From Porpolomopsis calyptriformis (lineage: Eukaryota; Basidiomycota; Agaricomycetes; Agaricales; Hygrophoraceae): a stretch of 64,000 nucleotides of DNA. The notes beneath the pieces were generated by a model. It was not told the DNA's origin. It made no database searches and saw only the letters and a list, made by a program, of their open reading frames with translations. The position numbers and the translations under genes were made by a program. This document shows, one piece after another, positions 1 to 10,885 of the stretch (positions within the stretch are counted from its first letter, which is position 1; each line of letters begins with the position of its first letter). The stretch covers positions 558,001 through 622,000 of the forward strand of contig OX621175.1 in the NCBI GenBank assembly GCA_951640195.1, given 5' to 3'.

Positions 1-1092
1 AGCCTTTGGACAACAACTGTCAACAACCGAGCAACGTAAATCATCCAATCCGTATCAAATTACTGAAACGCAACTTATTGGATGTACACCGTAAAGTTCA
101 CTCTGGTGTAACGGAAATAGAGCAGACGATGGGCATCTTCCTGCTGGAAGGCAAGTCAAACTAGCCCACATATTCTTGAATTTATCCTCTCATCGCGCTA
201 CCTAAAGCCTCTAGCCCGAAAATCAACGTCTCGTTCCTCCGGACACGCATTTTTACCCCATTAAAACAAGCCCATTCAAACTCAAAACTTCTTGCACGAA
301 GCCAATGCCTTCTCGAGCTTGTTGAAAAGTTCAAATGAGCCTGACATCTAGGAATCTTTTTGGATACAGTGCAATGGTATCAAGCATTTCAATTTCCTGG
401 CAAGCGTTTGGACGCTGAGAGCGTATGTATAACCAAGGGGGTTCCATCAGAGTAGAAAAAGGAGCTGGAAGGTTGTCATCCTGAAAGTGAGTGACAATGA
501 ATTAGCGTTATCTCGTTAAAACTGTGTGCAGGATGCGCACTTTATAGTTACGAGTTTGAAGTCCTCACTCAAGAGAGGAACTGGGCATGCAAAATATTCC
601 CAATCAACCTTGTATCAAGTATTACATCCTCTTGTGTTGTGACCTCCGACTATTTGACCATCAATAACCGCGAGCAGTTCTGCAAAGGTTCGATAGCGTG
701 TCAAGCAGGGATGGGGTCAGAATGGGGCGGGTGGGGACAGCAAGGCACCCTGCTCAGGAAACTCAGCAAAAAAGGACCCACAGGAACCCTTGTCGAAAAC
801 ATTGTAGAGATGCTGGCCTGGAAACTCAGGATGTTCCAGAGCAATTAGCATGCAGCGTTCATATAGGAAGAAAATAAATACCCAGTAGAATATCATTTTT
901 ATACACTGGTGTCCATAATATAGTTAGCATAAAATGACCCCCATGCAAATCATCTTTTCTTCGTAGTGTCAAAATGCCAGAGGGTGCAAACGGGACTCGT
1001 TGTCCTTTTCGGGCCTAGCATTAAGGAACAGCAGTGGATCGCAGGAGACAGACGGAGTGTGATTCGACCTCAGAGTTAACAGACGTGACAAT
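1..1092. other. no supported gene
   Basis: Only short ORFs without family resemblance or codon continuity are visible. The right part probably contains the 3' untranslated region of the patatin-like gene, which ends at 1093 on the minus strand. I see no tRNA, repeat or transposon end here. Confidence 0.5.
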
Positions 1093-2420
1093 TCACTGGA
1101 CACCATCAAGCTCGAGTAATTGGGCGCAGTTTTTGAGCTCGAGCCTGTTGTCATCATCCTCCAGGTATGTTCTCACTAGCCCTTCCATCTCTGCTCCACG
1201 GAACCACTCAGTAAAATGCATGTCGCCTATACCACCTGCGGGATTCACGCGGAAGTATTTGTCCTCTCTAAAGCCAGAGTTAATTAGGCGGCCCACCAAC
1301 GGAGATTTCAAATAAACACACAAGTCAGCTCGTTTGAATATCTCCCGCAACGTCTGGTGAGTTCGATTAGCTGCTGTGGCTTGGCGGACCAGATCGTCTT
1401 TAAGCGTGTTGATGCGTCTTTTAGCCTTGTGTAGTCCGTTAATCATATCACAGAGAACACTGGTTTTCTTGGGTTTAGAAGCCGATGTACTAGCGGGGGC
1501 AGTTGGAATACCTGTGCCCAAGCTGAGGAAACAGCCAATCTCTCGACCTCTGAACGCAGGAATCTGTTTGATCTCTTGCCAAGCCATGAGGGAGGGATTG
1601 TCGACATCGAACATACCCGCATCCTCGAAGGTAAATGTTTGGCTATTGAAGGCAATTTCCAATGGTAAAAAGTAGGTAGGTGCGGCAGACGTAGCGCGAG
1701 CAGCTTCAAGAACAGACCAAAGATGGCCGTTTGGTGGTACAAAGGTGTCATCAGCATGGTAAGATCGAATGGGATATACACCCTTGGAAATAGCAGCAAT
1801 ATCACGGCTTCGAACCGCGACAAAACACTAAACACACCAAACTTGAGAGGGACAAGCAAAAAGAGCTACTCAACTTACACGACAACTATCATCACCCTTT
1901 GCCAAAATGGGTTGTCCGCCATAGTTCTTGCAATCGCATCCGTTATAACGGAAGTGTCGAGGCGCTTACCTTTGCGAATGCTTGCCAAAAACCATGGTCA
2001 TCCCCAAAGATCCGTTCTCCAAACTCCAGGTATGTCATAATGGCATCTTCAATGCTCATCTTGTTCTTGACAAGTAGCAATGCGATTAATCCACCTGTGG
2101 AGGTGCCACAGATCAAGTCGAAAAATCTATGAGGGAAAAGTTGGGCGGGCGGTTTGTCGGGTTGAGCTTTAGATAGGATTTCTTGAAGAATAAGGAGAGA
2201 ACTAAGGCCTCGGTAACCACCACCATCGAGACATAGAATTTTTAAATGCTTCACAGGGGTTGGAAGAACTTGGTATCGAGACGAGAATAGTAAGCAACGG
2301 CTCAAGCATCGATTCTTGTTACACCGTACCTTGTACGCTCCCCGAAGAGATTTGTCCAACGGAAGTAGGAAATGAGAGAAAGAATGGCGGACGAACAGGG
2401 AATTTAGCTGAAGTATCCAT
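1093..2420 (-). CDS. patatin-like phospholipase
   Basis: A patatin-family serine acyl hydrolase that would cleave acyl chains from membrane lipids. The oxyanion motif DGGGYRG follows an N-terminal stretch of about 30 residues. The nucleophile elbow GTSTGG lies about 45 residues further on, and the Asp of the Ser-Asp dyad is probably the D of FEDAG, near residue 230. At least four exons are needed. Exon 1 runs from the ATG at 2420 to 2330. Exon 2 is 2268-1970 and ends at a GTAAGC donor. A small exon encoding NYGGQPILAKGDDS follows, and the last exons run to the stop at 1093. The protein is about 380 residues, with no NACHT or TPR domain attached, so it is a stand-alone patatin and not the N-terminus of a fungal NLR. 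The family is known; substrate and role are not shown. The small middle exon is the least certain part. Confidence 0.85.
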
Positions 2421-2779
2421 ATTGTGCTGGTCATACAGCTGAGATCTGGGGTGCAGCTGTGATTAGTATGAGGGTGATAGGTCCTCACGACTTCCGGATG
2501 ACCTATCTGGAAAGAGTCTTCAGGTTGAAATGGCTATGCAACTCCCAGTGAAAATGTTGAATTTACTGTTATTAATACCAACGCTCTGGGCATTGTGTTT
2601 CTCAATGCCCAGAACGTTAGCACTAATGCTGAATATTCAACATCGTGAAGCGAGTGCGAAATGGATGATAGACACGTGATCAACTAACCCTCTCCCAAAA
2701 ATATGATCGTTCATGAGAGTTTCTAGCTTTCGTTCAGGACGCGTAACATCGTTGCAAGACCTCATTGGAAGGCGTGATC
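2421..2779. promoter_or_regulatory. divergent intergenic region, patatin / XPF
   Basis: About 360 bases separate the patatin ATG (2420, minus) from the XPF ATG (2780, plus), so this must hold both promoters. I see no clear TATA box or strong repeat. A near-palindromic stretch around 2575-2625 contains two copies of a motif close to TGCCCAGA. Confidence 0.4.
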
Positions 2780-5700
2780 ATGTCGACCTTACTCTCGTTC
2801 CACAAATCTATCTTGCAGCGCATTCACGACCCGTCCACCAGTGATCTTCTCGTTCTTGCCCGCGGGTTGGGTCTGCGAAGAATTATCTGCACACTCATGA
2901 AGATCTATGACTCCCCTCAGAGTCTCGTTTTGCTGGTGAATGCCTCGCAGGAGGAAGAGTGTGCGATTGGAGAAGAACTCGGTCTCATGGGCTGCAGAAA
3001 GCCAGGATTGCGGGTTGTTGGATACGAAATAAATAATAAAGATAGGTGTGTGTGTGTGTGTGTTATACACCAGATGCAAAGCATATCCTGAGCGAGTGCA
3101 ACAGGAAAGACTTGTACCACGGCGGGGGATTGATTTCTGTCACGTCCCGAATCCTTGTTGTTGATATCTTGCAATCCGATATACCAACCGATTTGATTAC
3201 GGGTGTCCTAGTTCTGCACGCCGAGAAGTACTCTCATCTGCCATTACATTTCAATTCGAGAAATTCTGAAGTTGGCCCAGAGTGACGGCGTTATCGCTAG
3301 AAGCGTTCATCGTCCGCTTGTATCGAGAGAAGAATCAAGCCGGCTTTCTCAAAGCATTTACAGACCAGCCAGAACACATCACTAGTGGAATGTCACCGTT
3401 GAAAAACATAATGAAAGAACTTCAGCTTCGTAATGTACACATCTATCCACGGTGAAAAAGTTGTCCATCCATCCATCACCTCCTCCGTTAATTTATCTTC
3501 AGATTCCAGGAGGATATTAAAAATGGATTAGAAAGAAGGAGGGCGGATGTTATTGAACTTCAACAACCTCTCACGGAATCCATGAATGAAATACACCAGG
3601 CCATCGTGCAATGCATGAACGGGACTCTCGCCGAACTCAAACGGTCGAACACTACGGTATTCAATTTTACTATGCAGACCTTCTCTTGATGACACAGCAA
3701 CAGCTCGAACTGGATGATTTATCTCTCGAGAGTGCCTATTTCCGTTCCTTCGAGGCGATCGTCCGGCGGCAGCTGGATCCCATATGGCACAAGGTTGGCC
3801 CTAAAACGAAGCAGCTAGTCAGCGATCTAGCAACTTTACGTCAACTCCTCACGTTCGTCTGGTCTCTAACGTGCTCAAATAATCCACTGACGGCTTTTCC
3901 CCCCCTTAGCTACCTTTTATCTTACGACCCCTTAAAGTTCCACTCCTATCTCGAGACCATAATCGCCGCCAACTCAACGAACGCATCTGGCGGCATCCGC
4001 CAGCATCATTCCCCCTGGCTTCTGACCGCCGCCGCCAACACCATCTTCCAAGTCGCGAAGCGGAGATGTTACACCATAAGTTCGCCATCCAAGGTCTTAG
4101 TGCCCCCGCCTGTTGTCGATCTCGCAGATGATGATGATATATGGGAACTACTTGACGAGCTCGAGGGGCACATCAGAGTGAAGAGCAAGAGCGGGGAAAA
4201 GAAAAAGCAAACGGATACAGAGCAGCGGCCGTCCTGGCTCCCTGATGGCATGGACCCTGTACTCGAGGAGCTGCCGAAGTGGACTCTTTTAGCAGAGATC
4301 CTGCAAGAAATTGAGGAGGAGATGATGAGACAAGAGTCCATCGGTGCCGCTCGACCTGCCTGCGCGTTCCTCTTTCGTCTTAAGGGTATCTTCATCTGAT
4401 GTGTGATGGGTGCTTCAGTCACTTTAGGATCGAATACCGTTCTTATCATGACCTCCTCAACCTTTACGTCAAACCTTGTCGGCGAGTTCTTGTCTGACAT
4501 GGACCCGAACGCCCCACGCGGTTCGCAAGGCCGTAGAATGATGTTAAGGAAGCTTCGGCGATATCTGTGGTGGAAAAGTAAACTAAACGAAGAAAAACAA
4601 GGCGCAAAGTCGCCGACCGCACCCGGGAATACGGCTAAAGGTTCTGGAGACGGAAACTGGCAGGATAATGATGAGAGTGGAGGTTTGAGTGAGGCGATGA
4701 AAAAAAAGGATAGGGAAAAAGCGCAGAGGTTGGCGAGTAGAAGAAGGACTCGTGGAGGTGCGCCTCCCCCGTCACTCGTGACAGGAAACGGGAGAACGGG
4801 AGGTACAATTTCAGAGATCGGGGGCATGATAGGTGGGGAGGGAGACATGAGAGATGACATGGCGAATTTGTGAGCTTTCCCAACTTTCCAAAGACTACGG
4901 TCATAACTCGTCCCGATAGCATAATTGGTTCAGGTTCTGGCGCTGATGGGGCGTACTCGATGGATTTCGGTGAAGTTCCGGTAATCGACTTCGATTCCAG
5001 CTTATTCGCGAGTGAGTTCGATGTCCATTACGGTTTGTTAACCCCAGAGGAGACTGTCCTTGTGCGGGCGTACACGGACGACAGCGACGATCGAGTGCTT
5101 GCCGAAGTTCAACCAAGGTTTATCGTTATGTTCGAACCCAACATGGAGTTCATCCGACGGATCGAGGTAAGAGGTGACGATCTAAAGCCAGTTTTTTTTG
5201 ACGGTATTGTTAGGTATACCGAAGCTCCAATCCAGGTCTAAGCCTGAGGGTGTACCATATGACTTATCATAATTGTTGCGAAGAACACAAATATTTGGCT
5301 GGAATCAGACGGGAGAAAGAGTCCTTCGAGCGTCTTATCAAGGAGCGAGGGGTGCGTTCTATGTCGGTTTATACTCTAGCTCAATGCTAATCCGGAACGC
5401 AGTCGATGCTTTTGCCCATCCTTGACGAACGATCGGCTGGAACTAGCACGGGCGATGCTATCATAAAAACGATCAGTACCCGCATCGCTGGGGGGCGGAG
5501 GGAGCTGAATGTCGAGCTTTCGAAGGCACGTTTGATAGCAGCCATCCTTTGGAGCACTTCATAAATGGGTTCTCAGATCATCGTGGATTTGCGAGAATTT
5601 CGTTCGACTCTGCCATCTCTTCTACACGCATCGAAGCTCGTGATCATCCCGGCAACACTTACGGTTGGCGACTATGTCCTGACTCCGGATATCTGTGTCG

Positions 5701-6407
5701 AGAGAAAAAGTCTGTCGGACTTGGTGTCAAGTTTCAACAGTGGGAGGTTGTGAGTACGGTTTGTGAATGCACATCTTTCTGCATGATAATGATGTCAGGT
5801 ACACACAATGCGAGCTCATGTCGGTACACTACAAGCACCCGATTCTCCTGATAGAATTTGAAGACAACAAGGCGTTTTCTCTTGAGGTACGAGTAGCCGT
5901 CACGACTGCACTACGCGTTTATGATGATATCACGGGCAGACCGTAGGCGAACTCAAGTTCTATGGGAAGCCTACCGGGAAGTATGCTCCGAAGAAAAGCG
6001 GAGCGTCGGCTGAAACAGACAGTTCCCCGGTCCTGTCGCTTCAGTCAAAGATTGTCCTCCTCACTCTGACATTTCCCCGGCTTCGCATCATATGGGCGTC
6101 CTCGCCATATGCCGCGGCCGAGATATTCAACGACCTCAAGGGGAACAACCCCGAGCCTGACCCGGCAAAAGCGATCGCTATCGGAGCCGAAGAGGGAGAG
6201 GTCGGAGCGGGGTTGAACGCTGCGGCGGAGGAGTTGCTGCGAGCCTTGCCTGGCATCACGGCGAAGAACGTGAAGTATGTGATGAGCAAGACGAACAGTG
6301 TCAGGGAGCTGTGTGAGATGGATCTATCGCAAGTGCAGGACATCCTTGGAGTCGAACCAGGGAAGGCGTGTTGGGAGTTTATGCATCGTGGCGAGAGAAA
6401 GCGTTGA
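2780..6407 (+). CDS. DNA repair endonuclease XPF/Rad1 (ERCC4 family)
   Basis: Catalytic subunit of the structure-specific nuclease XPF-ERCC1 (Rad1-Rad10; Rad16 in fission yeast). It cuts 5' of lesions in nucleotide excision repair and acts in interstrand crosslink repair. The N-terminal part is the degenerate SF2 helicase-like region, with the conserved run [16 protein letters not shown] encoded just after intron 1. The ERCC4 nuclease domain starts near 5565 with IVDLREFRS and carries the signature GD(Y)...ERKSLSD, the catalytic GDXnERKX3D motif. The C-terminus (6213-6404) has tandem helix-hairpin-helix motifs, read as [11 protein letters not shown], that pair with ERCC1. About ten introns are needed. 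One removes 4868-4919, where the open frame otherwise stops. The start at 2780 is preferred over 2765 because [12 protein letters not shown] matches the usual XPF N-terminus. All key residues seen are intact. Confidence 0.93.
3046..3062 (+). repeat. (GT)n microsatellite at a 5' splice site
   Basis: Eight and a half GT units. The reading frame of XPF exon 1 ends at ...GATAG immediately before the run and resumes at 3110 after an AG, so the first GT of the repeat serves as the splice donor of intron 1. Confidence 0.75.
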
Positions 6408-6525
6408 GGACAAGGCGATGCTAAATATTAAAGCCATCATGTATGGTTGCCCCTTCAATCAGCGTAATGATCTCAGTTCCCACGATTTGGAAAGCGCCAC
6501 GTCTGCCCATTTGTCCCGTACCATC

Positions 6526-7797
6526 ATGACCTCTCGTATTAGTATTGCCCGCCCAACGGCAGCAGGCTTCAATTCTGACCCTCACGGTCTCTCAAATTCG
6601 CGACCGCCGACAGGCTACAGGGCTGCTGATCCCGACGACCCAATCGAGAAACTTCGCGCGTGGAGCAAACTTATTGAGGACACTGTCGAGATACACTCAC
6701 AACCTTTGAAACCCCACCTGCCCGCCATCGGTCGTTTCTTGATTGTTGTAACATTTTTGGAGGATGCTTTAAGAATTTTGACCCAATGGAGTGACCAGAC
6801 TTGGTACCTGCAAAAGTGAGTGTTTCTCCGGTCTGCCAAGATCGGTCAACAGACGATATCTCTCGGTCGCTTCTTAGACACAGGCACTTCCCATGGGGGA
6901 TCGCTGATTTATTCCTGCTTGTGAATGTTGTAGTAAGTCAGCGTCTGCTCTTTCCGGCTTGCTGAGCCCAAACGAAACTCGCTCAAGGTCATGCTGGGTG
7001 GTTCCGGAGCTATCATTCTCAAAAAATACACCGAACACGCTGTAATCGGTCTACTCGCCGTTGTAATCATCCAAGGCTTCGGATACGGTTTAATTTTCGA
7101 CATGAACTTCTTCCTTCGCAATCTGAGCGTCATCGGCGGACTCTTCATGGTTTTCAGCGACTCGATGTTAACGAGGAAGAAACTTTTTGCTGGAATTCCT
7201 ACCATAAGTGAAACAGATCGCAAAAAATAGTGCGTTCCTTCCATAGCCTTACCCCCTCATGTTGAGTGAATGGAATCGCCAGCTTCCTTCTCGCTGGTCG
7301 TGTCCTGATCATCTTCCTTTTCCTCGGCCTCATCCTCCAAGGTGACTGGAGCATTAGTCGTTTCTTCGTCTCCATTATTGGCCTCGCCGCCTGCGTCATG
7401 GTCGCTGTCGGCTTCAAGGCCAAATGGTCCGCCGCCTTTCTGGTCATTGTGTTAAGTATATTCAATGTATTTGTCAACAACTTTTGGACGGTGCCTTCCA
7501 CCCATCAACACCGGGACTTTCTCAAGTATGTTCCCCCCCTCTTACTTTACCCTCAGAATAGCAATCTGATCCGCACCACAGATATGATTTCTTCCAGACT
7601 TTATGTTGGTATCGTCATATCAGGATCTTGACTTGACTTTGCTAACCCGATCTCTGTAGCCATCGTTGGTGGCCTCATCTTGCTCGTCAACATGGGACCC
7701 GGTACGTACCTCATCGTCCACCCTGCGGACTTTATGCTCATCGCTTCCACCCATCGCAGGTGGTCTCTCCGTTGATGAAAAGAAGAAAACGTACTGA
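6526..7797 (+). CDS. SURF4/Erv29-family ER cargo receptor
   Basis: Polytopic membrane protein that loads soluble secretory cargo into COPII vesicles at the ER. Exons read from an ATG at 6526 to 6815, then HRHFPWGIADLFLLVNVV, a segment beginning VMLGGSGAIILKKY, 7283 to about 7525, a short YDFFQTL exon ending 7604, 7660-7701, and 7760-7797. The joined protein shows several hydrophobic segments and the family hallmark tail GPGGLSVDEKKKTY. It ends in KKxx, a COPI retrieval signal for ER membrane proteins. The first 60 residues are Pro/Ser-rich and likely cytosolic. Donors and acceptors all keep frame, so the gene looks intact. Confidence 0.93.
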
Positions 7798-8307
7798 CCG
7801 ACACGAGGGAGACTTGTTATTCTTTTTCCTTTCGTCGGTGCGCGTCTACCGCCTACCGATTCATGCCAGCGAGGAGTCGGCCTAACAAGGTAGACAATGT
7901 AGAGATGTTCAGTCGTTTCGTTCACACATATATATATTCATTTCGCGAAGACGCCCTCAGGCAAATTTCTCATCCTTGGAAGACCTGTAGGTGGTCAACC
8001 CCTGGTCTGTTCGCACATCAATCTTGCCTTGCGGATCTATCTGTGGGATGTCGCATCCGTCTCTATGTCAGCCTCGTCATATCATCCGTGGTAGGCCATA
8101 ACCCCATCCATTCACCGACCAGAGACGTAATGTCCGGCTGACTTTTCGACACGGCACTTCGAAGAGGTTCCACAGGTCATCAAGATGGGGAGCCTTGCGT
8201 GCCTCCAGCGCCTCCATAGGATGTATCAAAAGCTCATGCTACTCGCGGTGCCGCAAGACTCCCGGTAGGTCTTGGCAAACATATCACTAGCTCTCACGAC
8301 AAGAACG
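7798..8307. other. no supported gene, up to assembly gap
   Basis: Downstream of the SURF4 gene. Short ORFs on both strands have no recognisable domain. The segment ends at the run of Ns, so a gene broken by the gap cannot be excluded. Confidence 0.4.
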
Positions 8308-8507
8308 NNNNNNNNNNNNNNNNNNNNNNNNNNNNNNNNNNNNNNNNNNNNNNNNNNNNNNNNNNNNNNNNNNNNNNNNNNNNNNNNNNNNNNNNNNNNN
8401 NNNNNNNNNNNNNNNNNNNNNNNNNNNNNNNNNNNNNNNNNNNNNNNNNNNNNNNNNNNNNNNNNNNNNNNNNNNNNNNNNNNNNNNNNNNNNNNNNNNN
8501 NNNNNNN
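8308..8507. other. assembly gap (200 Ns)
   Basis: Exactly 200 undefined bases, a common placeholder length, so the true gap size is unknown. Translations that cross it are meaningless. Confidence 0.99.
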
Positions 8508-8955
8508 GGTCCGAAGCTGCGACTGGAGCGGTCGCGGAAGACGCCTCAATGGATATAGATGATGACCTGGAAGAGCTCTATTGTGACCCGCCTTCTCGAT
8601 ATGCCACTCCTGCCACTCACACAGCGGAGGATATCGAGTCACACCGCCCGCCAGATACTCCAGAACCCACTTCCCAAAATCAGGAGGCCCTCGGACCCGA
8701 CCAGCTCTTGACCGTATGGGTGCGCGCCCGTTATCTCGACGATGAGAACCCATGGAGCGTCACAACCACGCTCGGGCATAAACGAAAGGCACGCGGCAAA
8801 GCGAAGGCCAACAGGTTAACAACTGGTAGCAGTACACAACGATCGATGACATTTTCATTTGTAGATTGGATCCGCCAACGGGAACATGCTTAGGCCGTAT
8901 GAAAGGGCAGCGGCAGCGGTTAGAAGCTGAGATATTTAGAATTCCTCCCACTTAG
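8508..8955 (+). CDS. hypothetical protein, 5' end lost in gap
   Basis: An open frame emerges from the gap with an acidic, proline-rich segment (DIDDDLEELYCDPPSRYAT) and then a basic stretch (GHKRKARGKAKANR). It can end unspliced at 8893. Alternatively a GTTAAC...TTTGTAG intron (about 8816-8866) leads to a short basic exon ending at the TAG at 8955. No domain is recognisable. It could be a fragment of a transposon gag-like or nuclear protein. Coding status rests only on the length and composition of the frame. Confidence 0.35.
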
Positions 8956-9317
8956 GTTAGATATTTAATGAGCTGTGGCTGGGTAGTTCCAGTCATATGG
9001 CCCCTTCCTACGAGCTGCCAAAAACGCCCTTGCTCGCTGAAAGCTCCACTCCTAACTTGTATTCCAATACCCGAGGGGAAGGCGTACCACGCCGAGCATG
9101 CTCTGAGAAGATATTCCACAGCTTCTTAGCTTGCGAATATTGAATAGGCATAGTTCTGAACCACCTGAGCGGCTGTATATACTCTTCCATGATTTGTATT
9201 ACAGATGGACATGATTCTCATCGAGAGGTTAAACACCAGCTTGCAAACAAGAATAAGGATTGTGTCACGTTCAGGTATGTCTACTACTCTTACTATCTCC
9301 ATATCAAGCTATTTCTT

Positions 9318-10053
9318 TTAGCCCCCCGTCGAAAGTCTCCGGGGTTCAGTCACTTTTGGGGGCAGAGGAGGGTATCTACGTCGGGGCGGCGGATCGCTAA
9401 TCGGACGTGGTTTTGATCCCGCCGGTACATTGGGATCACTACTCGGAGGACCTGATCCTCCGGGATGGAGATTACTACTTGAAGCCTCTGGTGCCTGCGT
9501 GCTGGGATCGAGACCTGAAGATGGTGGGTCCTGCTGTGGTGATCGCTGAGTTGAAGCCGCTGGTTTTTCCATGTGGGCTCTCTTAGCTCTTTGTCCTTTT
9601 CTGTAGAGATTAACCACTGCCGACTGGGTGCCACGCCGGTCTCTGTAGTCTTGGTAGACTTTGAAGCTTTGGATGGTGCGATCTTTCCCATAAGTAGCTA
9701 ATACATCGGCGGCGAGGGCTGCTCTGCGGTCCTCGGGGACACTTTCCGCGAAATTGATGGTGGGCGGCTATGTATGTAGAACAGGACATCGATAACCACG
9801 CAAGAGAAGGATGTGTAGACTTACAGCACGGTCAGAACGGGGGTACAGTTGTTGCATGTCATAATGAGGCTGTAAGATGGAGGAGATGGTGAGCAACAGA
9901 AGATACTGTTTGGAGTGTGCGTACAATAGATAATGCAAACGTGGCAACTGCCAACCAAGCTACGAGAAGAGGACGTAAAAGGTGCATGATGAAGACTGTA
10001 GCAAGATGGGTCAGTTGCTCTCCCGTAAACGCAGTTGTGAGAAAAATGTTCAT
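9318..10053 (-). CDS. hypothetical basic/proline-rich protein
   Basis: On the minus strand a frame ending at 9318 is open back to a likely acceptor near 9771 (CATACATAG). It reads INFAESVPEDRRAALAADV and KVYQDYRDRRGTQSAVV, then a low-complexity Ser/Pro tail ending RRLSTGG. An upstream exon on the same strand ends at a GTAAGT donor near 9826 and contains a hydrophobic stretch (HLLRPLLVAWLAVATFALS). The exact exon structure between 9859 and 10053 is unclear because two frames are open. No family is recognised. Confidence 0.4.
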
Positions 10054-10059
10054 ACAAGA

Positions 10060-10195
10060 TGGAGCTGAGAGAACAAGGATCGAGTAGCGAGCAAAATGTG
10101 AAGAGACCAGCTCTGAGAGAACGAGGATCGAGTAGCGAGCGAAATGTGAAGAGACCAGCTCTGAGAGGACAAGGATGGATTGTAGCGAGCTTTTA
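10060..10195 (+). repeat. 48-bp minisatellite, about 2.8 copies
   Basis: Tandem copies of a 48-base unit containing GGATCGAGTAGCGAGC and GTGAAGAGACCAGCTC. The first two copies differ at only a few positions and the third is truncated. A further diverged GGATCGTAGCGAGC appears near 10330. Confidence 0.85.
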
Positions 10196-10204
10196 TGTGC
10201 TGCT

Positions 10205-10253
10205 CAGACAAATTACCGGTCATTGGGGAGACGAACACCGGTCAATTTGTCTG
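10205..10253. repeat. inverted repeat / hairpin
   Basis: CAGACAAATTACCGGT (10205-10220) is repeated inverted as ACCGGTCAATTTGTCTG (10237-10253), with one extra base in the right arm and a 16-base loop. It directly follows the minisatellite and may be the end of a small mobile element. Confidence 0.7.
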
Positions 10254-10885
10254 ATTGGGATTCTGAAAGGAGAAGTGAGGGATATGAATTGCTGCAGTGA
10301 GAAGACTTTACTCCAGCTGAGCTACGAAAGGATCGTAGCGAGCGGAACAGGGGTCACTGCTCTCCCTATTTGAAAAAACATATCCGTTTCATCGTAACCT
10401 AGACCACAGCAAACCGTCGATTCTACTTGCCAATGACCGCTCTGCGTCGATCCAGTGTCATCGTACCGTTGGACACCATCAACGAACCGTCCTTTTCTTT
10501 GCTTGATTCGGTTGTGTTTGCGAATGTATGGCAATTTGGGTTTGCATTCCAGGCTATTGTATGAGTTTCCTACAACGATCCAAGTGAGGGTTCCTGCTTG
10601 TAGCAATGAAATAAACTATGAAGCCATTGACAACTTGTCAATGGTTGGGTTGGTCCAGTCAAGACGCCAAAACTCTGTGACGGGTTATGCAAGGATGTAA
10701 GATAAATTGCGTAGTTAGTCAGAGTTCATTATATTTTACGCGACACTTCCATAGCGTTGAAATTTAAAAACAAAGGTGAATGGTGTACCAGGCGTGCTTT
10801 CAGGTCCCAGTTATAGTCATTTTGGAGCTAAACATGCTGGATTCGTCGTATTTGATCGATATAAATCTATTCTCAAAAAGTCCTA
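10254..10885. other. no well supported gene
   Basis: A 94-codon minus-strand frame (10606-10322) is open but matches nothing I recognise. The right part should hold the 3' flank of the Plavaka element. No clear terminal inverted repeat shared with 15150-15380 could be found by eye. Confidence 0.4.
10624..10644. repeat. short perfect palindrome
   Basis: Arms CCATTGACA and TGTCAATGG are separated by three bases, in the region 3' of the Plavaka transposase gene. A protein site or an RNA hairpin is possible; no function is shown. Confidence 0.5.

Noticed and set aside
639..848. 69-codon ORF near the left edge
   Set aside because: No conserved motif, no supporting neighbour exon and Gly/Trp-rich composition; probably chance.
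4069..4860. 263-codon minus-strand ORF
   Set aside because: Shadow of the XPF gene, with low-complexity Ser runs opposite acidic codons; the plus strand carries the conserved XPF sequence.
8226..8753. Long minus-strand frame through the gap
   Set aside because: It is open only because Ns translate as unknown residues; the rest is the complement of the plus-strand acidic ORF.
10059..10373. 104-codon plus-strand ORF with repeated RERGSSSERNVKRPAL
   Set aside because: It is the translated 48-base minisatellite; the unit length is a multiple of three, so the frame stays open by default.
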